Assembly (NCBI GenBank): GCA_019614645.1
Contig: JABWDB010000072.1
Location: forward strand, 248,001-312,000
Reading direction: 5' to 3'
DNA length: 64,000 bases
DNA from: Stratiolaelaps scimitus
Taxonomy: Eukaryota > Arthropoda > Arachnida > Mesostigmata > Laelapidae
Position numbers and translations under genes: made by a program. This document shows positions 47,573-59,070 of the stretch, one piece after another; within the stretch, counting starts at the first letter, position 1, and each line of letters opens with the position of its first letter. Under the pieces are notes generated by a model. The model saw only the letters and a program-made list of their open reading frames with translations. It was not told the origin of the DNA and did not search any database.

Positions 47573-48625
47573 TTAGAGGTATTCTCCAGCTTTATTGACA
47601 CACCGATTCCAGCGCTCTGGGAGTTTTGAAATAGCCAAATATTTACCATTTGCATTTCCATATATAATTTCGTTATCTATTGCTTTTGCGAGTAAGTCGA
47701 CGGTTGCATATGGAACCCCACCTATTGCCCTTTTTAATGCATGGAAACAACCATAATCACACGGGCTTAAATCAGGAGAATATGGGGGTTGATGCCATCG
47801 CTCAATATTGTTCCCCTCCATCCAGGCCGTAATTTCAGCAGTGCGGTGAGGTTTTGCGTTGTCGTCGAGTAACCACACTCGGTGCTGTCGATCCCCACGC
47901 CATTTGTTCATCAATCCTTTCAAGAAGCCGAGATATCGGGGAGCATTGAGTTTTTCGTTTGCCGCCAATATTTCATAATAGCAAACACCCTTGATATCCA
48001 GAGCGAGTATCATCAACACCTTTCGTCCGAATCTATCTGGCACTGCCACAGACGTTGCCGCTTCACCTTGTCGGAGCCACTGTTTTGCTTGGTCCTTCTC
48101 AGGGGGTCTATCCAGGCTAACCCATGTCTCGTCTATCGACACGGTGTGCTCTAAGCGACTGGTTTGTTGCGTATAAGTCTTCAAATTAAATGTCGAACAC
48201 TCCACACGCATTTTCATTTGGTCAGCACTCAGTTTATTGAAAACCCATTTTTCATTGATTTTCTTCTTCTTCAGTATATTGGTGATAATTTTATAACACG
48301 TCGTCCGAAGAATCAATGTTTCAGCCGACAAAGACCCCGTGGACCAAGCTCTAGTTTGCTCAAAAGCTGCCTTGATTCTTTCAATCCGTTCGTCCCTTGT
48401 CGCACCTGATTTCTGGTCTCCTCCTCGGTGGTCATCGGTGTCCAAATTTCCACTGTTAAATCGCTTGCACCAATTTTGCACCGTTCGCAGGCATAAGGCA
48501 GACCTACCGTACACCTTCACTAATTGTCGATGGATTTCAGCTGGAGGGTATTTTTGGAGAAACAAAAACTTGATGTTTTCCCGTTGATTTTTGGGGGAAT
48601 TTGAACTTTCTGCTGCAGTGTCCAT
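47573..48625 (-). CDS. mariner-family DD34D transposase
   Basis: This is the enzyme for cut-and-paste transposition at TA sites. From the ATG at 48625 it is 350 residues, the usual mariner length. The frame is open 27 codons further upstream to 48706, but the later start fits the family better. The N-terminal part carries the helix-turn-helix DNA-binding region (ENIKFLFLQKYPPAEIHRQL; TVQNWCKRFNSG). WVFNKLS occupies the place of the family WVPHEL linker. The catalytic triad is visible: Asp165 in SIDETW, Asp255 in LLDDNAKPH and Asp290 in YSPDLSPCDYGCF. There are 34 residues between the last two, which defines DD34D. No stop or frameshift is present. Confidence 0.95.
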   Translation of the reverse strand: MDTAAESSNSPKNQRENIKFLFLQKYPPAEIHRQLVKVYGRSALCLRTVQNWCKRFNSGNLDTDDHRGGDQKSGATRDERIERIKAAFEQTRAWSTGSLSAETLILRTTCYKIITNILKKKKINEKWVFNKLSADQMKMRVECSTFNLKTYTQQTSRLEHTVSIDETWVSLDRPPEKDQAKQWLRQGEAATSVAVPDRFGRKVLMILALDIKGVCYYEILAANEKLNAPRYLGFLKGLMNKWRGDRQHRVWLLDDNAKPHRTAEITAWMEGNNIERWHQPPYSPDLSPCDYGCFHALKRAIGGVPYATVDLLAKAIDNEIIYGNANGKYLAISKLPERWNRCVNKAGEYL

Positions 48626-48739
48626 CTTTCTGATCGTATCGAAACCACTCAGTGTTCGAAAGAAAGCCACGTTCCTGCCGCGTGCCCACTCCAAAAATGA
48701 ACGCATTGTGTAGCGTAGTTCGGGCTGTGCGCCATTCGA

Positions 48740-48767
48740 AAGGCGCGAAATTTTGAAGTGTATGTCC
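48740..48767 (-). repeat. mariner right terminal inverted repeat
   Basis: Reverse complement of the left end, apart from few mismatches. It lies on the 5' side of the transposase reading frame, whose start is at 48625 on the minus strand. Confidence 0.92.
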
Positions 48768-48787
48768 TAATATATATATATATATAC

Positions 48788-51777
48788 AGGCCAGGGATAT
48801 ATGGTCGTAGGTTATGGTGAAATAGTAGTGTCGTGGGCGGGAAACATGATCAATTGGTCTTTTAGTCGAAACTCCTCTAAGAAACATAATACGGCAAGAG
48901 GTAGCGATTTCCATAGCTACAGAGCTGGTGATCGATCAGTGTAAAATTATGTAAACCTGATATGAACATGAAGAAAAAAAACCGCTTACAAGTCTTTGTA
49001 TGCATTGTCATAGGGATTATTCATGGAAACATTTGCAATAACACTGTCACTTGATGAAGTTATCGCATAAGTTAAATAATCGATTAATGTATGTGCGAGA
49101 GGGGCAAAGATTGAGAGTTGTTCACTGCTAAACAAACGACACCTTAGCCAGTTCATGCTGCCCATACATTATGCTGTATCACATCATGTAATCGCACATC
49201 ATGTCGCTTATATTAGCGTTATTTCATATCTCGTTTAGCACACACACATAGAGTTTGCCAATTGTTGGCTCACTAATACTACAAACTTAGCCCCTTGTCC
49301 CCGATATTGACCCATGTTTCGTTATATGCCGCCGAAGGTAAACGGATGAATTAATTTGTGTTCGATATTTCACCGGCGACTATTTGTGCAAAGGCCTAAT
49401 AGATAATTTGATGCTATGTTTACGCACACTCGTTGGTAGGACTCCGCTGAGAATACAATAGTAACAGAGGGTTCAACAGACAAACAACATAAAATCATCA
49501 CTAAGCATTCGCATCGACCTGGCAGGCATGTCGCTGCTGTTGCCGCTGGCCAATGCTATTGAATTTGAGTCCGTCTAAGCGGTTCCCTGGGTAGTATCAG
49601 CGCGCGATTGTTGTTGCTTCTCTCGAGAATCGGCTTCTCGCAATCGCTGCATCGAACTGCTTCTACGAGAGCTTTGTAAAACACTAATCCGGCGGCGTCT
49701 AACTGCTGGGACTATGAAGGTAACCGAGCGACCCGAGATGAGTGCTAGATGCTAAATGTAATAGACACAAACTATAAATATGAATCTCAGATTGATGAGA
49801 ACTCGAGTAAAATGGGATCACCATTCGCGTGTACGTCCGTCTACAGCCACCTGTTGTATTTCTGTTGATTTGTATTCGAGTGCGTGTGCGGGCAGCCTGG
49901 ACAGGAAAGTGGACCTAGACGATGGGTGAACTTCAGATCAGTCGTTACTAAAATGCTATCCTACTACCTGCCGTCTAGTACAGCTCGCCAATCGTTCACA
50001 CAGTATTCGTCATCGTGAAATACAACAGAAGCGTAGGCGCTTAGCTCCTAAAAACATATATATATATATATATGTTAGGGCCAGATGAAACCTGTAAACG
50101 ATCTGTTCCGAGATCTCGCCCCTCTCTCTCAGTCTCGCAGACACGCACAATCGCTAACGAGTTCGCGCGGCCTCTTATCTCAATCATGGGTTTCTATTTC
50201 AATCCTTATTATTTATTATTGTACACCACGCAGACGGTCGTGTACAAAGGCACCTTAGGTTTATATCGAGTATCGAGAGATGTTTTTCATTTCTCACTGT
50301 GGCCTTGAGTGGGGGGAACTACGATCAAGACTACACTATAATTATAATACTACACATATGACTATCCCCAGGGTTCACGTAGAGAGCTCAACAGTCAACC
50401 TCTCATCGACTGATTGTCATCGTTACTTGCAGTGAGCTATCCTTTGGTAGCGATAATAATTTCCAAGGCTTGCCAAGTATGATGATACTACTAGTTGGTA
50501 TATGACATAAACATACATGTGATATATGATAATTAGCTAATATAACATTATATATAAGCGCTTGGAGCAGGTACAACTTGTAGCTAAATCGGATAATTTT
50601 ATAAGATCTCAGATGCGGCAGCCACCGGATACACCGGGTATTTGAAGCTCTCATTTTCTATTATTGACGATATCGAGCTGCGTTTGAAGAGTCCCCCAGG
50701 GGCAAAAACAAATCTACCAGAGGGAGAAAAATCTAGCCAATAGTCACTTGTGAACAAAACACTCTTTTACTAAACTTCCTTGAAATGGTGACTTGGGCAA
50801 TAGATAATACAGTGAATGCGTCGAGATCGAACAACTCCATCGATTCCTCTCTCCCAAGGTCGAAGTTTTGGAAATGTGCTCAACTATTTCAAAGCGGAGT
50901 TTCTTTCTATTAAAAGGTAGTCACATATGTTTCTGTGCTACGGTTGGTTTGAGAAGACGCTGAAGACGTCAGTAGACGTTAGGTTTTATAGAGAAAATGT
51001 TAAAAATTTGCCACTGACAACAAGTTCTACTTTATGTGAAAAAAAAGTGTAAATTATCCTATGTGACTTTGGTTGGCTTTCATTCGTCCGAAAAAAAGTA
51101 CGGCAATTCTTGAAGGTCACTCATTACGTATATATGTATAATACAATGTAAGATGCAATCTTTCAAAATGAACAGCTAAAACCGAAACACCAAGAGAGCC
51201 ACACGATTCCTTATAATGAAAGTGTACCATACTAACGCTAAGTGGGTTGTGCTATTATAGTTGTAAGACAGATTAAATTGGCAGTGTTCGCAATCGATCT
51301 TAACTCCTCAGAGCACGGAAAATGCCTGATCCATTATAAATAATACATTGATTTCGTTTTCAGGGCAAAGAACAATGGAATCATGTTTTGATATGAATTC
51401 AAGGACCTGACCGAAAGGGTCTTCTTGGGCTTATGTAGGTTTTCGCCATCAAACTATTTTCTATTGACAACGCTGACGTAAAAAAAAACAATGAAAAACT
51501 TTTTTGACAAATAAACAAAATAAAATTCTTCGACTTGTTCCGAGTTATTCGAGTCCATGAATAGGATGTCACAGATGACCGATATATGGAAGGGGTGTAT
51601 TGCTGAAGAGTCTATACAAGGGTAAAAAAATACAAGGAAAATAATAACTGCTATGTTATTCTTTAAGAACGTTTAGGTTTAATATTATATTTACCAGCAT
51701 TGCAACGGATTATACTGCTGGCTGTATTTCAATAGTTACCATTAACAAATTATTTGATAGGTCTCGTCATCTTAATC
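48788..51777. other. no gene recognised
   Basis: AT-rich DNA with short TA runs (about 50053-50074). No domain, RNA gene or mobile element was recognised. The few open frames are under 90 codons and unfamiliar. Confidence 0.5.
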
Positions 51778-51892
51778 TAGGTACTCATGAGTCTTATGGT
51801 GCAATGACAAAGGCAGTTGTACCGTGGACGTTAAATGTTAGCTGTGGATCAGCCCGGAAAATATATGTATTATTATTAGGTACTCATGAGTC
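51778..51892 (+). mobile_element. SINE-B copy, 5'-truncated, perfect 16-bp target duplication
   Basis: The insert spans 51794-51876 and carries the SINE-B block TACCGTGGACGTTAAATG and AGCCCGGAAAATATAT, ending in an ATT-type tail. Perfect direct repeats TAGGTACTCATGAGTC flank it at 51778-51793 and 51877-51892. This copy fixes the 3' end of the family and shows it moved by target-primed insertion. Confidence 0.88.
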
Positions 51893-54800
51893 AACAAGCT
51901 TTTGACGTCAGTCTGAGATTTTAGTGACGCGCTGGGTGTCTCTCTCTCTCCCTCTCTTTTTTATTTTTTCACTTTCCACAGACAGACGTCATAAATTACT
52001 GCATACACAAAAATCAGTCAGACGGCTATGGTTAAGACGGCCGCTTGTCAGTGGCAGCAATTTAGTGCCAATTACTTCCCTTTGGCTTCATCGGGTAAAT
52101 CTGTTGAATTGTGTATCGCAATTGTAATGACATGTGGAGGTATCGAAAAACTTGATGTCTGAAGTTGTCATCTTAATGTATTCGCTATAATATAATCGTA
52201 TCATGTTGTAAAGTATCATAGATCACAAAAATGACAAGTGGTTTTGTGACTAATGTCGCCTGACGCAAGTGTAAATATTCAGGCATTTATTTAAAATATT
52301 ATTCTAATTTATAATCCAGTGGAATACGCCTGTATCGCGGCGTGTATGTAAACTCCAAAAAAACACGGAAATGCTTCGCAATCACGGTAGGATTTCCATA
52401 GATCTGCTTCAGGCGTCTGTGGTGTAACAGCGGATCACGCATTTTCTGAATGTGAGCTGATATCCAATGCCTAGAAGTTTACTATGCACGTTGTCGAATC
52501 GCGCAACAGCCGAACTCTACCGATGACGCGTTCCCTGCGTCATCGGTGAAGTGCGCGTTTAGAGCATCATTTCACCTTCATCGAGTGGAGCGTGCAAGCA
52601 ACTCTTAAAGAATATTTCTATTATAGTATAGCCACTACGCGTTTCGGATCATTAAGAAACACAGGCACTCCTCTCCCGTCCGGATGGAATGAGCGCTCTG
52701 AGCGTCCAGACAGGGTGTGGACGCTCATTTTATCATTGGTCTGTGCTGTTTCATCTGGTGCCTATTTGCGTGTTTATTTTTTGTTTTACCGCTGCTGCTG
52801 CATACACATCTATACGAAAGATATAGTACTCGCTTGAGCAGCAGTTTGATGAATAAACACAAAATAGCCCAGAACGAAGAAACAAAACGAGGGAAACTAT
52901 TATTATAGTTACAGATGAGGAGTCTTTTCGACGTTGCCGCAGCAAAGCGTCGAAAAGCTCTCGTAGATTTCGAATTCTCAGACAACAATTTTCGTGTGCT
53001 CCTTGAAAGCTCTTCATATTGCGTTTCGGTAGATGGCAAAATGATGAATTTAATTCTATGGTAGCGCACCATGTCTACAAAAAAAATATTATATATATAT
53101 ATATAATCGAACAGAAGTATTTATAACTCGGCGAAGATGCGTTCGGAAGTGGAAGAGATCGTGTCTTGTGACCCAACAATTGCAATATGAGTCTACGTCC
53201 GATGCAACACCTTTTTATAAGTGGTCGAACTGAGAAGCCGAGTAGCTATGCGAGCGATTCGGTGAACAGGTTCGTAAAACCAAAATTGAGACTTTTGTCC
53301 CCTGTTGAGGGTAGGGTTGTTTTTATGTGTTCGCTATGAAGTGGAGACGTCGGCGACGTTCAGCATTCGATCATGTGTGGCCGGATTAGCGCACCTGAAG
53401 AAGCACTCGCCAGGCTGAAATTATTCACAAGAGAGCGAGAGAGTCGATGCTGAGCGATTCGACGTCAAACAATCATAGGTTTACAAATCACTGTACACTG
53501 AATAGAGTGCACGCATTATTAGACTACTAAGTGAATATGGGTTGCCGGGCGTATCTACATCTTCTCCTGACTATTGGTGTCTGTATATTTATCGAATATT
53601 TCTGAATCCCACTATGAGTGTGTCTGTGCTTGCATACAAAGAGAGACAGAGAGGCCGTACGTGACTACCTTGACAATGTTTGGGTTCGGTGGGCTAATAG
53701 AAAATTCGTCGTATTATAATATGTATTTAGCGATCATGTTCTGAATCATAGACTTTGTTCAGACTCTAGTCACATGTACCATGACTATGGCAAATGCATT
53801 GCATTATTCTTTTTGACGTTCTGCTGCGTAGAAAAACAACGCCTATTTGAGGCCATTAGTAAACCCAACCGTTTTCATGGCATCCATTTTAGGTATGTGC
53901 ATCTCCTCCCCCATATGCAGAGTCCACAATCGACGTTATATGATAAGAGCACTTTCTCTAATAAAGAACCAACAATTATTGTCAGCTTTAGTAAAACGAG
54001 GCCGCTGATGATATCCCGATAATGATGGGTGTATCTTTGTCCATTCGTATTTGCAATTCGTCCTCCAATTGAACTCAATGGTGTTATTATTATTATTGGC
54101 AGTTGGAAGACTATTGTATGCCGAGTCGTGGCCGAGTTCTCTTCGAAACAGGAAGGGACGTGGAGGGCGAGATGAACCAAAAGGAGCGCCATTCTAGGCT
54201 ATTCCAGATGACAGTGGTTGCTACTTAGCCATCGCTGGTTAAGAGCATTCATTCACGCGTTACGCAAACACTTTATGAACAACGCTAGTACTACAACATC
54301 AGCATATTTACGCGAGATAAAGAAACGGAACTAACAAACAATATAATAGATATCAGTGGTCGCCTGTCGTATCTCTCTCTCTTTTTCTTTCTTTCTTTCT
54401 GCGTTAAAGTGTCATATCTTCTGCCATTTGCATTTTTATCATTATATAGCCATATATATGTATTATATATATCGCCGTTTTAAGCAACTTCACATCTAAA
54501 AAACTCGAGAGGATAGACGTACTATGTATGCACGTACATATTCACAATGGATCTTTTCTATGGTAGCTTTGCGTTTAATTTCAACTGAGCTTATATGAAC
54601 TCTTGATTGTTCGTTCGTTCGTTATTGAGTGTTTGTGATGCCAGTTCGGAGATGGGCCAAGCCACTGCCGGGTGCCGCGATTTGGTTCCAGTGTTTCCCG
54701 TGAATGCCCATTTCATTCCTGCAGAGGTCAGCAGACAGCGTCCCGAGTCCAGGGTGGAGCCACCGACGGCCAAATGACCGCTGCTCAACAAACGATTTCG

Positions 54801-55628
54801 GTTAACCAGCTTACGTTCGTTTGACCGCCGCTGTCGAGCGGCAACAGACTCTTCCCCCTACTGCTCGCTTCCTAGCCGGCATTCGGACAACGCTGACGGT
54901 CGCGCTCTCTCAAAACACCCTTGAGAGGTGCGGGCTCCTCTCGATGAGTCGATATTTCATAGCTCTTGAGACTTGTCGCCTGGGGCTACGTGCACCATCG
55001 CAACAGTACGGGCTGGCGTACCAGGGCCGGACGGCTGCCCCTGCCGCTGTTGCTGCTGAACATCGCCAACCCAACTGGAACGGTGCTGGATATCAAGAAA
55101 GAGAGACCGAGATCACAGGGACAACACCGCCATTCGCCGTCGCTTTATGCTGCTGTCACCCACCCCATCCCCCCTATCGAGCCTTTTTCCCTTGGCCGTG
55201 TCACGGAGTGGCTAAAACCTACGACTCGCTCACAAAGCCACTGACTGACCGATTGACTTGCTCGTCCATCTAGACACACACACGGGACAGAAGGCGGACG
55301 AGTCTTTTTGGCTAGCGCGTCTGTTCATTCTGGACGTTGACTGCATGGCACTGCATGTATTTCTGGGGCGCGACGGCTGCTGTTTCTAATGCCACGAATG
55401 CTGCTGCCGCCTAGTGTCTGTGCTGTTGTTCTGTTGTTGCTCTTTGCCGCTTCGTGCTCCTTGACAGAGTGCGCTGGATGGACCTCATCACGACTGGAGA
55501 GCCATTGGTCACTCTCGCCTAAATGGCCTCTCAAGGTGCCTGCATTGGTCGGTTACTACACTCGTCGTAAGGGCAGCTACTTCGCCGGACTTCCTGCGGG
55601 TTGTTGCTCCACTGGGGAGCCACTGAGC

Positions 55629-55631
<3 letters not shown>
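51893..55631. other. no gene recognised
   Basis: This holds a 10-bp hairpin at 52699-52727, a short TA run at about 53090-53105, and CT/CTTT runs at 54374-54400. At 54.8-55.6 kb the sequence is GC-richer with open plus-strand frames but no domain. Nothing else was identified. Confidence 0.45.
52699..52727. other. perfect 10-bp inverted repeat (hairpin)
   Basis: TGAGCGTCCA and its exact reverse complement TGGACGCTCA flank a 9-base loop. It lies just upstream of a short frame whose peptide resembles one at about 40.17 kb (see findings). Confidence 0.8.

Positions 55632-55703
<72 letters not shown>
55632..55703. repeat. (TA)n array at the 3' end of a LINE
   Basis: About 72 bp of uninterrupted TA. 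It lies immediately 3' of the minus-strand LINE at 55704-59070, so it could be the element's own simple-repeat tail or a pre-existing target. Confidence 0.95.
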
Positions 55704-55704
<1 letters not shown>

Positions 55705-55895
55705 CAAGAATAAACGTCACCGTTCACAATATATTGACAGCACCGTTTGTTTATAATTATTCCACAATATTATTTAGACATTCTTCATAATTATATACAT
55801 TTCTATATATTACGGCAGCCTAATGATATGTTTATGAATCTCTTTTGCGAACTTAATCACAGAAGTCAGTGAGCGAATTTCTTGAGAAAGGGCAG

Positions 55896-57010
55896 CTACG
55901 TAGAGGGTAGGCTGTAGGCGAGAGCATGTGTACTAGTTTCAAACATGGTAACACGGCGGTTAAAGCGGCTGATGACGGAGATGAGTGGGAATGAGATTTC
56001 AGGCGGAATCCTACCTTTCATCACCTCAAATGCAAGCAGGGCAACCTTCATAATGTAAAGCGTATCGACGGGGAGAAAATCATTCGAGGTAAATAGATTA
56101 TCAGCAGGAGCTCTGCAGCTTCCACCAAACATAGCTCATTCTGAATGATTTCAGCCCTACGAGATATACCTCTATACTCCCCCCCCCCGTATTAGCAGCA
56201 CCTTGTAAACGACGATGAGACCATCCAATGGAACACCTACTAATCTGAGACGTCGAAGAGCTACAACGATATAGTAGTATTTAGGGGCAGCAGATGACTC
56301 CAGGTAACTCTGCCATTTTAAAGTGTCATGTAGATACAATCCCATCCATTTGGAGTCTGAAATAAGTCAAGTCGTGTCCTACCAAGAGTGACCGGTTGTA
56401 CATCGACGATTCTCCGCGGTTTATGAAATAGCACCAAACACTTCTTGCTGGTGTTGCCAACAAGACCAAAAGTTCTGAAAGTCTCGATGGCCTTTTTCGT
56501 CCCCGCAAGGAAAATACGCATCTCTTCTTTAAGGAGTCTAGACGAAATAAGAATGAGGTATCGTCTGCGTACGCGATTGTCTTACAGCTGCCGAGATCTT
56601 AAGCAGAATGAAATTCATAAAGAAAATGAACTAAGTAAAAGGCCTAAGTACAGATCCTTGAGGTGTGCCAATGTTCACCTCGTCCCATGCGGACTTAATA
56701 CAACCGACTTCCATAGACTGCATCCTTTCAGATAGGAGAGACTTACACCATTCGATTGTGACCGGAGTGCACCCTAGACACTCTAGCATCTGAAGGAAAA
56801 TCGAGATTTTCTGAAAAATTTCGTAAGCAATTGAAGGCAGTTACAACGTCCAGAAACACTCCGAGACATACTTGCTTTTTTTCACTGGCCTCGGTAATCT
56901 CTTATCAAAGATGTGGCAGCGCCCACTCTGTTGACCGAGATTTCCTAAAACCGAACTGATTAGGCGAAAAGAATCTAACAGCAGCGACCCACCTTATTTC
57001 CCCCCTTGCC
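55896..57010 (-). pseudogene. LINE reverse-transcriptase remnant
   Basis: RT motifs in order on the minus strand: NQFGFRKSRSTE, GTPQGSVL, IAYADDTSFLFRLDSL and the post-RT segment ending near HALAYSLPST. The order is right, but the frame changes at several points. This part is recognisable as the same family as 30186-31408. Confidence 0.85.
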
Positions 57011-57029
57011 TTTGAGACATTGGGAGGGC

Positions 57030-57206
57030 ACGGCCCTCTCACTGCGAACTTCCTCGAAGGGGTCTGCCATAGGTTGATCCGCGCTACCGGCGACAAGCGC
57101 GCAGGCTCTTTCCTTCTGCAGCGCCTGTCCCTCGCTGTGCAGAGAGGCAATGCCATCGCCTTCCTCGGGACCTTGTCGACCTCACCCCCCCCCCATAATC
57201 CCTAGA
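57030..57206 (+). repeat. unknown short repeat U, copy 1
   Basis: The plus strand reads an open frame containing AGSFLLQRLSLAVQRGNAIA and FLGTL, followed by a C-run and ATAATCCCTAG. The last ~110 bp match 62004-62106 in opposite orientation. The copy interrupts a LINE between the endonuclease-RT linker and the RT. The left boundary (56990-57035) is uncertain because LINE-like and repeat-like readings overlap. The peptide looks like the conserved end of a mobile-element polyprotein, but I cannot name the family. Confidence 0.65.
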
Positions 57207-58639
57207 AAGTCGTCGAGTACGTTCTCCCTTGTTTTTAAGCAGAGGAATTATCAGCACGTCTTTGTATCAAGGAGGAAGGTGACCAGTTCCAATGGTTAAG
57301 TGGACTATGCAAGCGATCGGTCGATCAAGAGGTAAAATCTTTTAAATTCAGCTCCACGGCCCCAATCAGTCATTGTATTTTCGAGAACAAATTGAACCTC
57401 AGGAATACTGACATTATCTAACCTGAACGATGCCTGATTCGCTGGCCAGATCGACTCTAACTCAGCGCGGGCATCATCCTCAACGTCAAGGGTGGCCACT
57501 GTGCTCAATCCAAAATTCAAACTTATTTGAACTACCGACCAGTGACTTCAGTGAAGCACGAATCATATTCGCAGTAAGCAAATTACAAATAGCCTCGAAC
57601 GCAAAGTCAACGTCATTAGCATCTTACACAGGTAGTCCATTAGTTACTATTCCGAACTCAAGTAGAGAAATCATCCACTGAGAGCTTGTCATGCCGCCTT
57701 ATAACAATAGACAAAGAACATTGCGCATTCATCACAGGGAGTCCTGCCAAGAAGGTTAACGTTCGAGTCTCCCAATAACAAACACAGGAGAATAGTGTTC
57801 GCAGGAACAATGTCATGCAGAATGTCAAGAAGAGTTGTTCTGTGAGCACAATGACTAGAGTAAAAACCAACAATGAGACCGTCGAACCCTGAGTTCTTTC
57901 ACGCCCGAAGACGAACTAGTTGGACTGTGCCATCATCACTACTTTTTGACATTACCGAAAGCACGGTACAACTCGTACCGCACGTATATTCCCACACCGT
58001 AGCCACGCCTTTCTAACTCACGACCACATTGAAGAGAAATAAACCAGAAATACTATGGCTACTGAAATCGGCGCTGTGCAACCAGGTCTCGCTCACTACA
58101 GCAATATGTAACCGTGACCCATCATCCTCAAGTGTTGATGACAAAGTCTCTAATTGTCCTGATTTTCTGGACTCTTCAGTCCAGTCCATGAGCCCCTGTA
58201 AGTATTTCGCTGCTTCAGGGCACACAGTTTCAAGAATACCAAACACCGGACTCCACGAAGACTACATGGACTTCACCGTGAGCAAAACCTTACGCCCCAG
58301 CAATTTGAAATATGTTCTTCCGAGATGTCGAAGAAACCTCTCCTTCCGCTTTTCGTGCATAGCTTTGGAGATTGCGGTCGAGCCAAAGGGATCACTCTAA
58401 GTTCTTGTCCATCTTCGATGTTAACCAGGACAATTCTCACTGCCGAAACATACGTCTTACTCTGGACTGTTGAAGATCTCTGCCAGATCTCCTGTGACGC
58501 CAGGTTACGGTGCCGGTGAAGAGGAGTCGATGACTTCCACATTTGTCAACTTCGGATGCTCGGCTCTCAATTGCTGGAGAAGACGACACTTCATCGACCT
58601 TTTGCGCTTCTGAATTTCGGCTGCCCGTAGTGGAAAGAG

Positions 58640-59070
58640 CGACAATGCCCAATAGTGAGTAGTCCCGTACAGTTTATGCATTTAGGTGCGGCTATGCAGC
58701 TTAGCGCAAAGTGTCCTCACTCATCGCAATATTTGCAGGTTGCCTCGTTTCGATCGACTGCAGCTACATGGCCCAGCCTGTGACAGCGAAAACAGGTTCG
58801 CGCAGCTTCAACATGCATGGCTATTTTGTGCGCCAGAAATACTTCACTTGGTGGCACGCCGGAAAACTTCAAGAGAACTCTGTCTGTGACTGTTATGAAA
58901 ATCTCGTCCCCAGATCGCTTTTTTCGTACTACTCTTTTCACGGCAAGGACCCCGGAGTTCTGCAGTGCAGATAGTATTTCATCCTCAGTAAAACCCCGGT
59001 CCACCTTCGTGGTCCAAGTCCAGTTATGTACTAGTTCTCGACAATGTGTAGTTACCGGTATACCAAGAAG
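58640..59070 (-). pseudogene. LINE ORF1 remnant, gag-like with zinc knuckles
   Basis: ORF1 of such LINEs binds element RNA through CCHC knuckles. An uninterrupted stretch, 59004-58717, covers the gag-like part and the first knuckle, then stops. Past the stop the same frame continues GHFALSC, showing the stop is inside a former second knuckle. The fourth ligand of the first knuckle is missing. Confidence 0.8.

Larger units (their letters stand above)
47489..48767 (-). mobile_element. mariner DNA transposon, apparently complete
   Basis: A 1279-bp element with terminal inverted repeats of about 28 bp. The left end reads GGGCATACACTTCAAAATTT and the right end, reverse-complemented, GGACATACACTTCAAAATTT. 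It is flanked by the TA dinucleotide (47487-47488 and 48768-48769), the canonical mariner target duplication, and sits inside a TA microsatellite that continues on both sides. It encodes one open transposase on the minus strand. Size, ends and coding capacity are all as expected for a full-length element, so recent activity is plausible. Confidence 0.97.
55704..59070 (-). mobile_element. decayed LINE with gag-like ORF1, endonuclease and RT
   Basis: Read on the minus strand. ORF1 remnant (59070 to about 58640): SALQNSGVLAVKRVVRKKRS, SGVPPSEVFLAHK and CCHC zinc knuckles. The first knuckle (CFRCHRLGHVA) lacks its final Cys, and the second (CKYC-x4-H-x4-C) is broken by a stop. Endonuclease remnant (58250-57650): VVSETWLHSADF and, across frameshifts, LLLGDSNVNLLGRTP. 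RT: SPNQFGFRKSRSTE (about 56930-56975), GTPQGSVL, AYADDTSFLFR (YADD at 56557-56574) and a C-terminal part (56132-55896) with ALLAFEVMKGRIPPEISFPL, closely like the LINE at 30186. Multiple frameshifts and stops make it non-functional. A short unrelated insert interrupts it near 57.03-57.21 kb. Confidence 0.88.

Noticed and set aside
48626..48706. Upstream ATG extension of the mariner transposase by 27 residues
   Set aside because: The 350-residue form from 48625 matches the usual family length, and the extension runs towards the terminal repeat without any recognisable domain.
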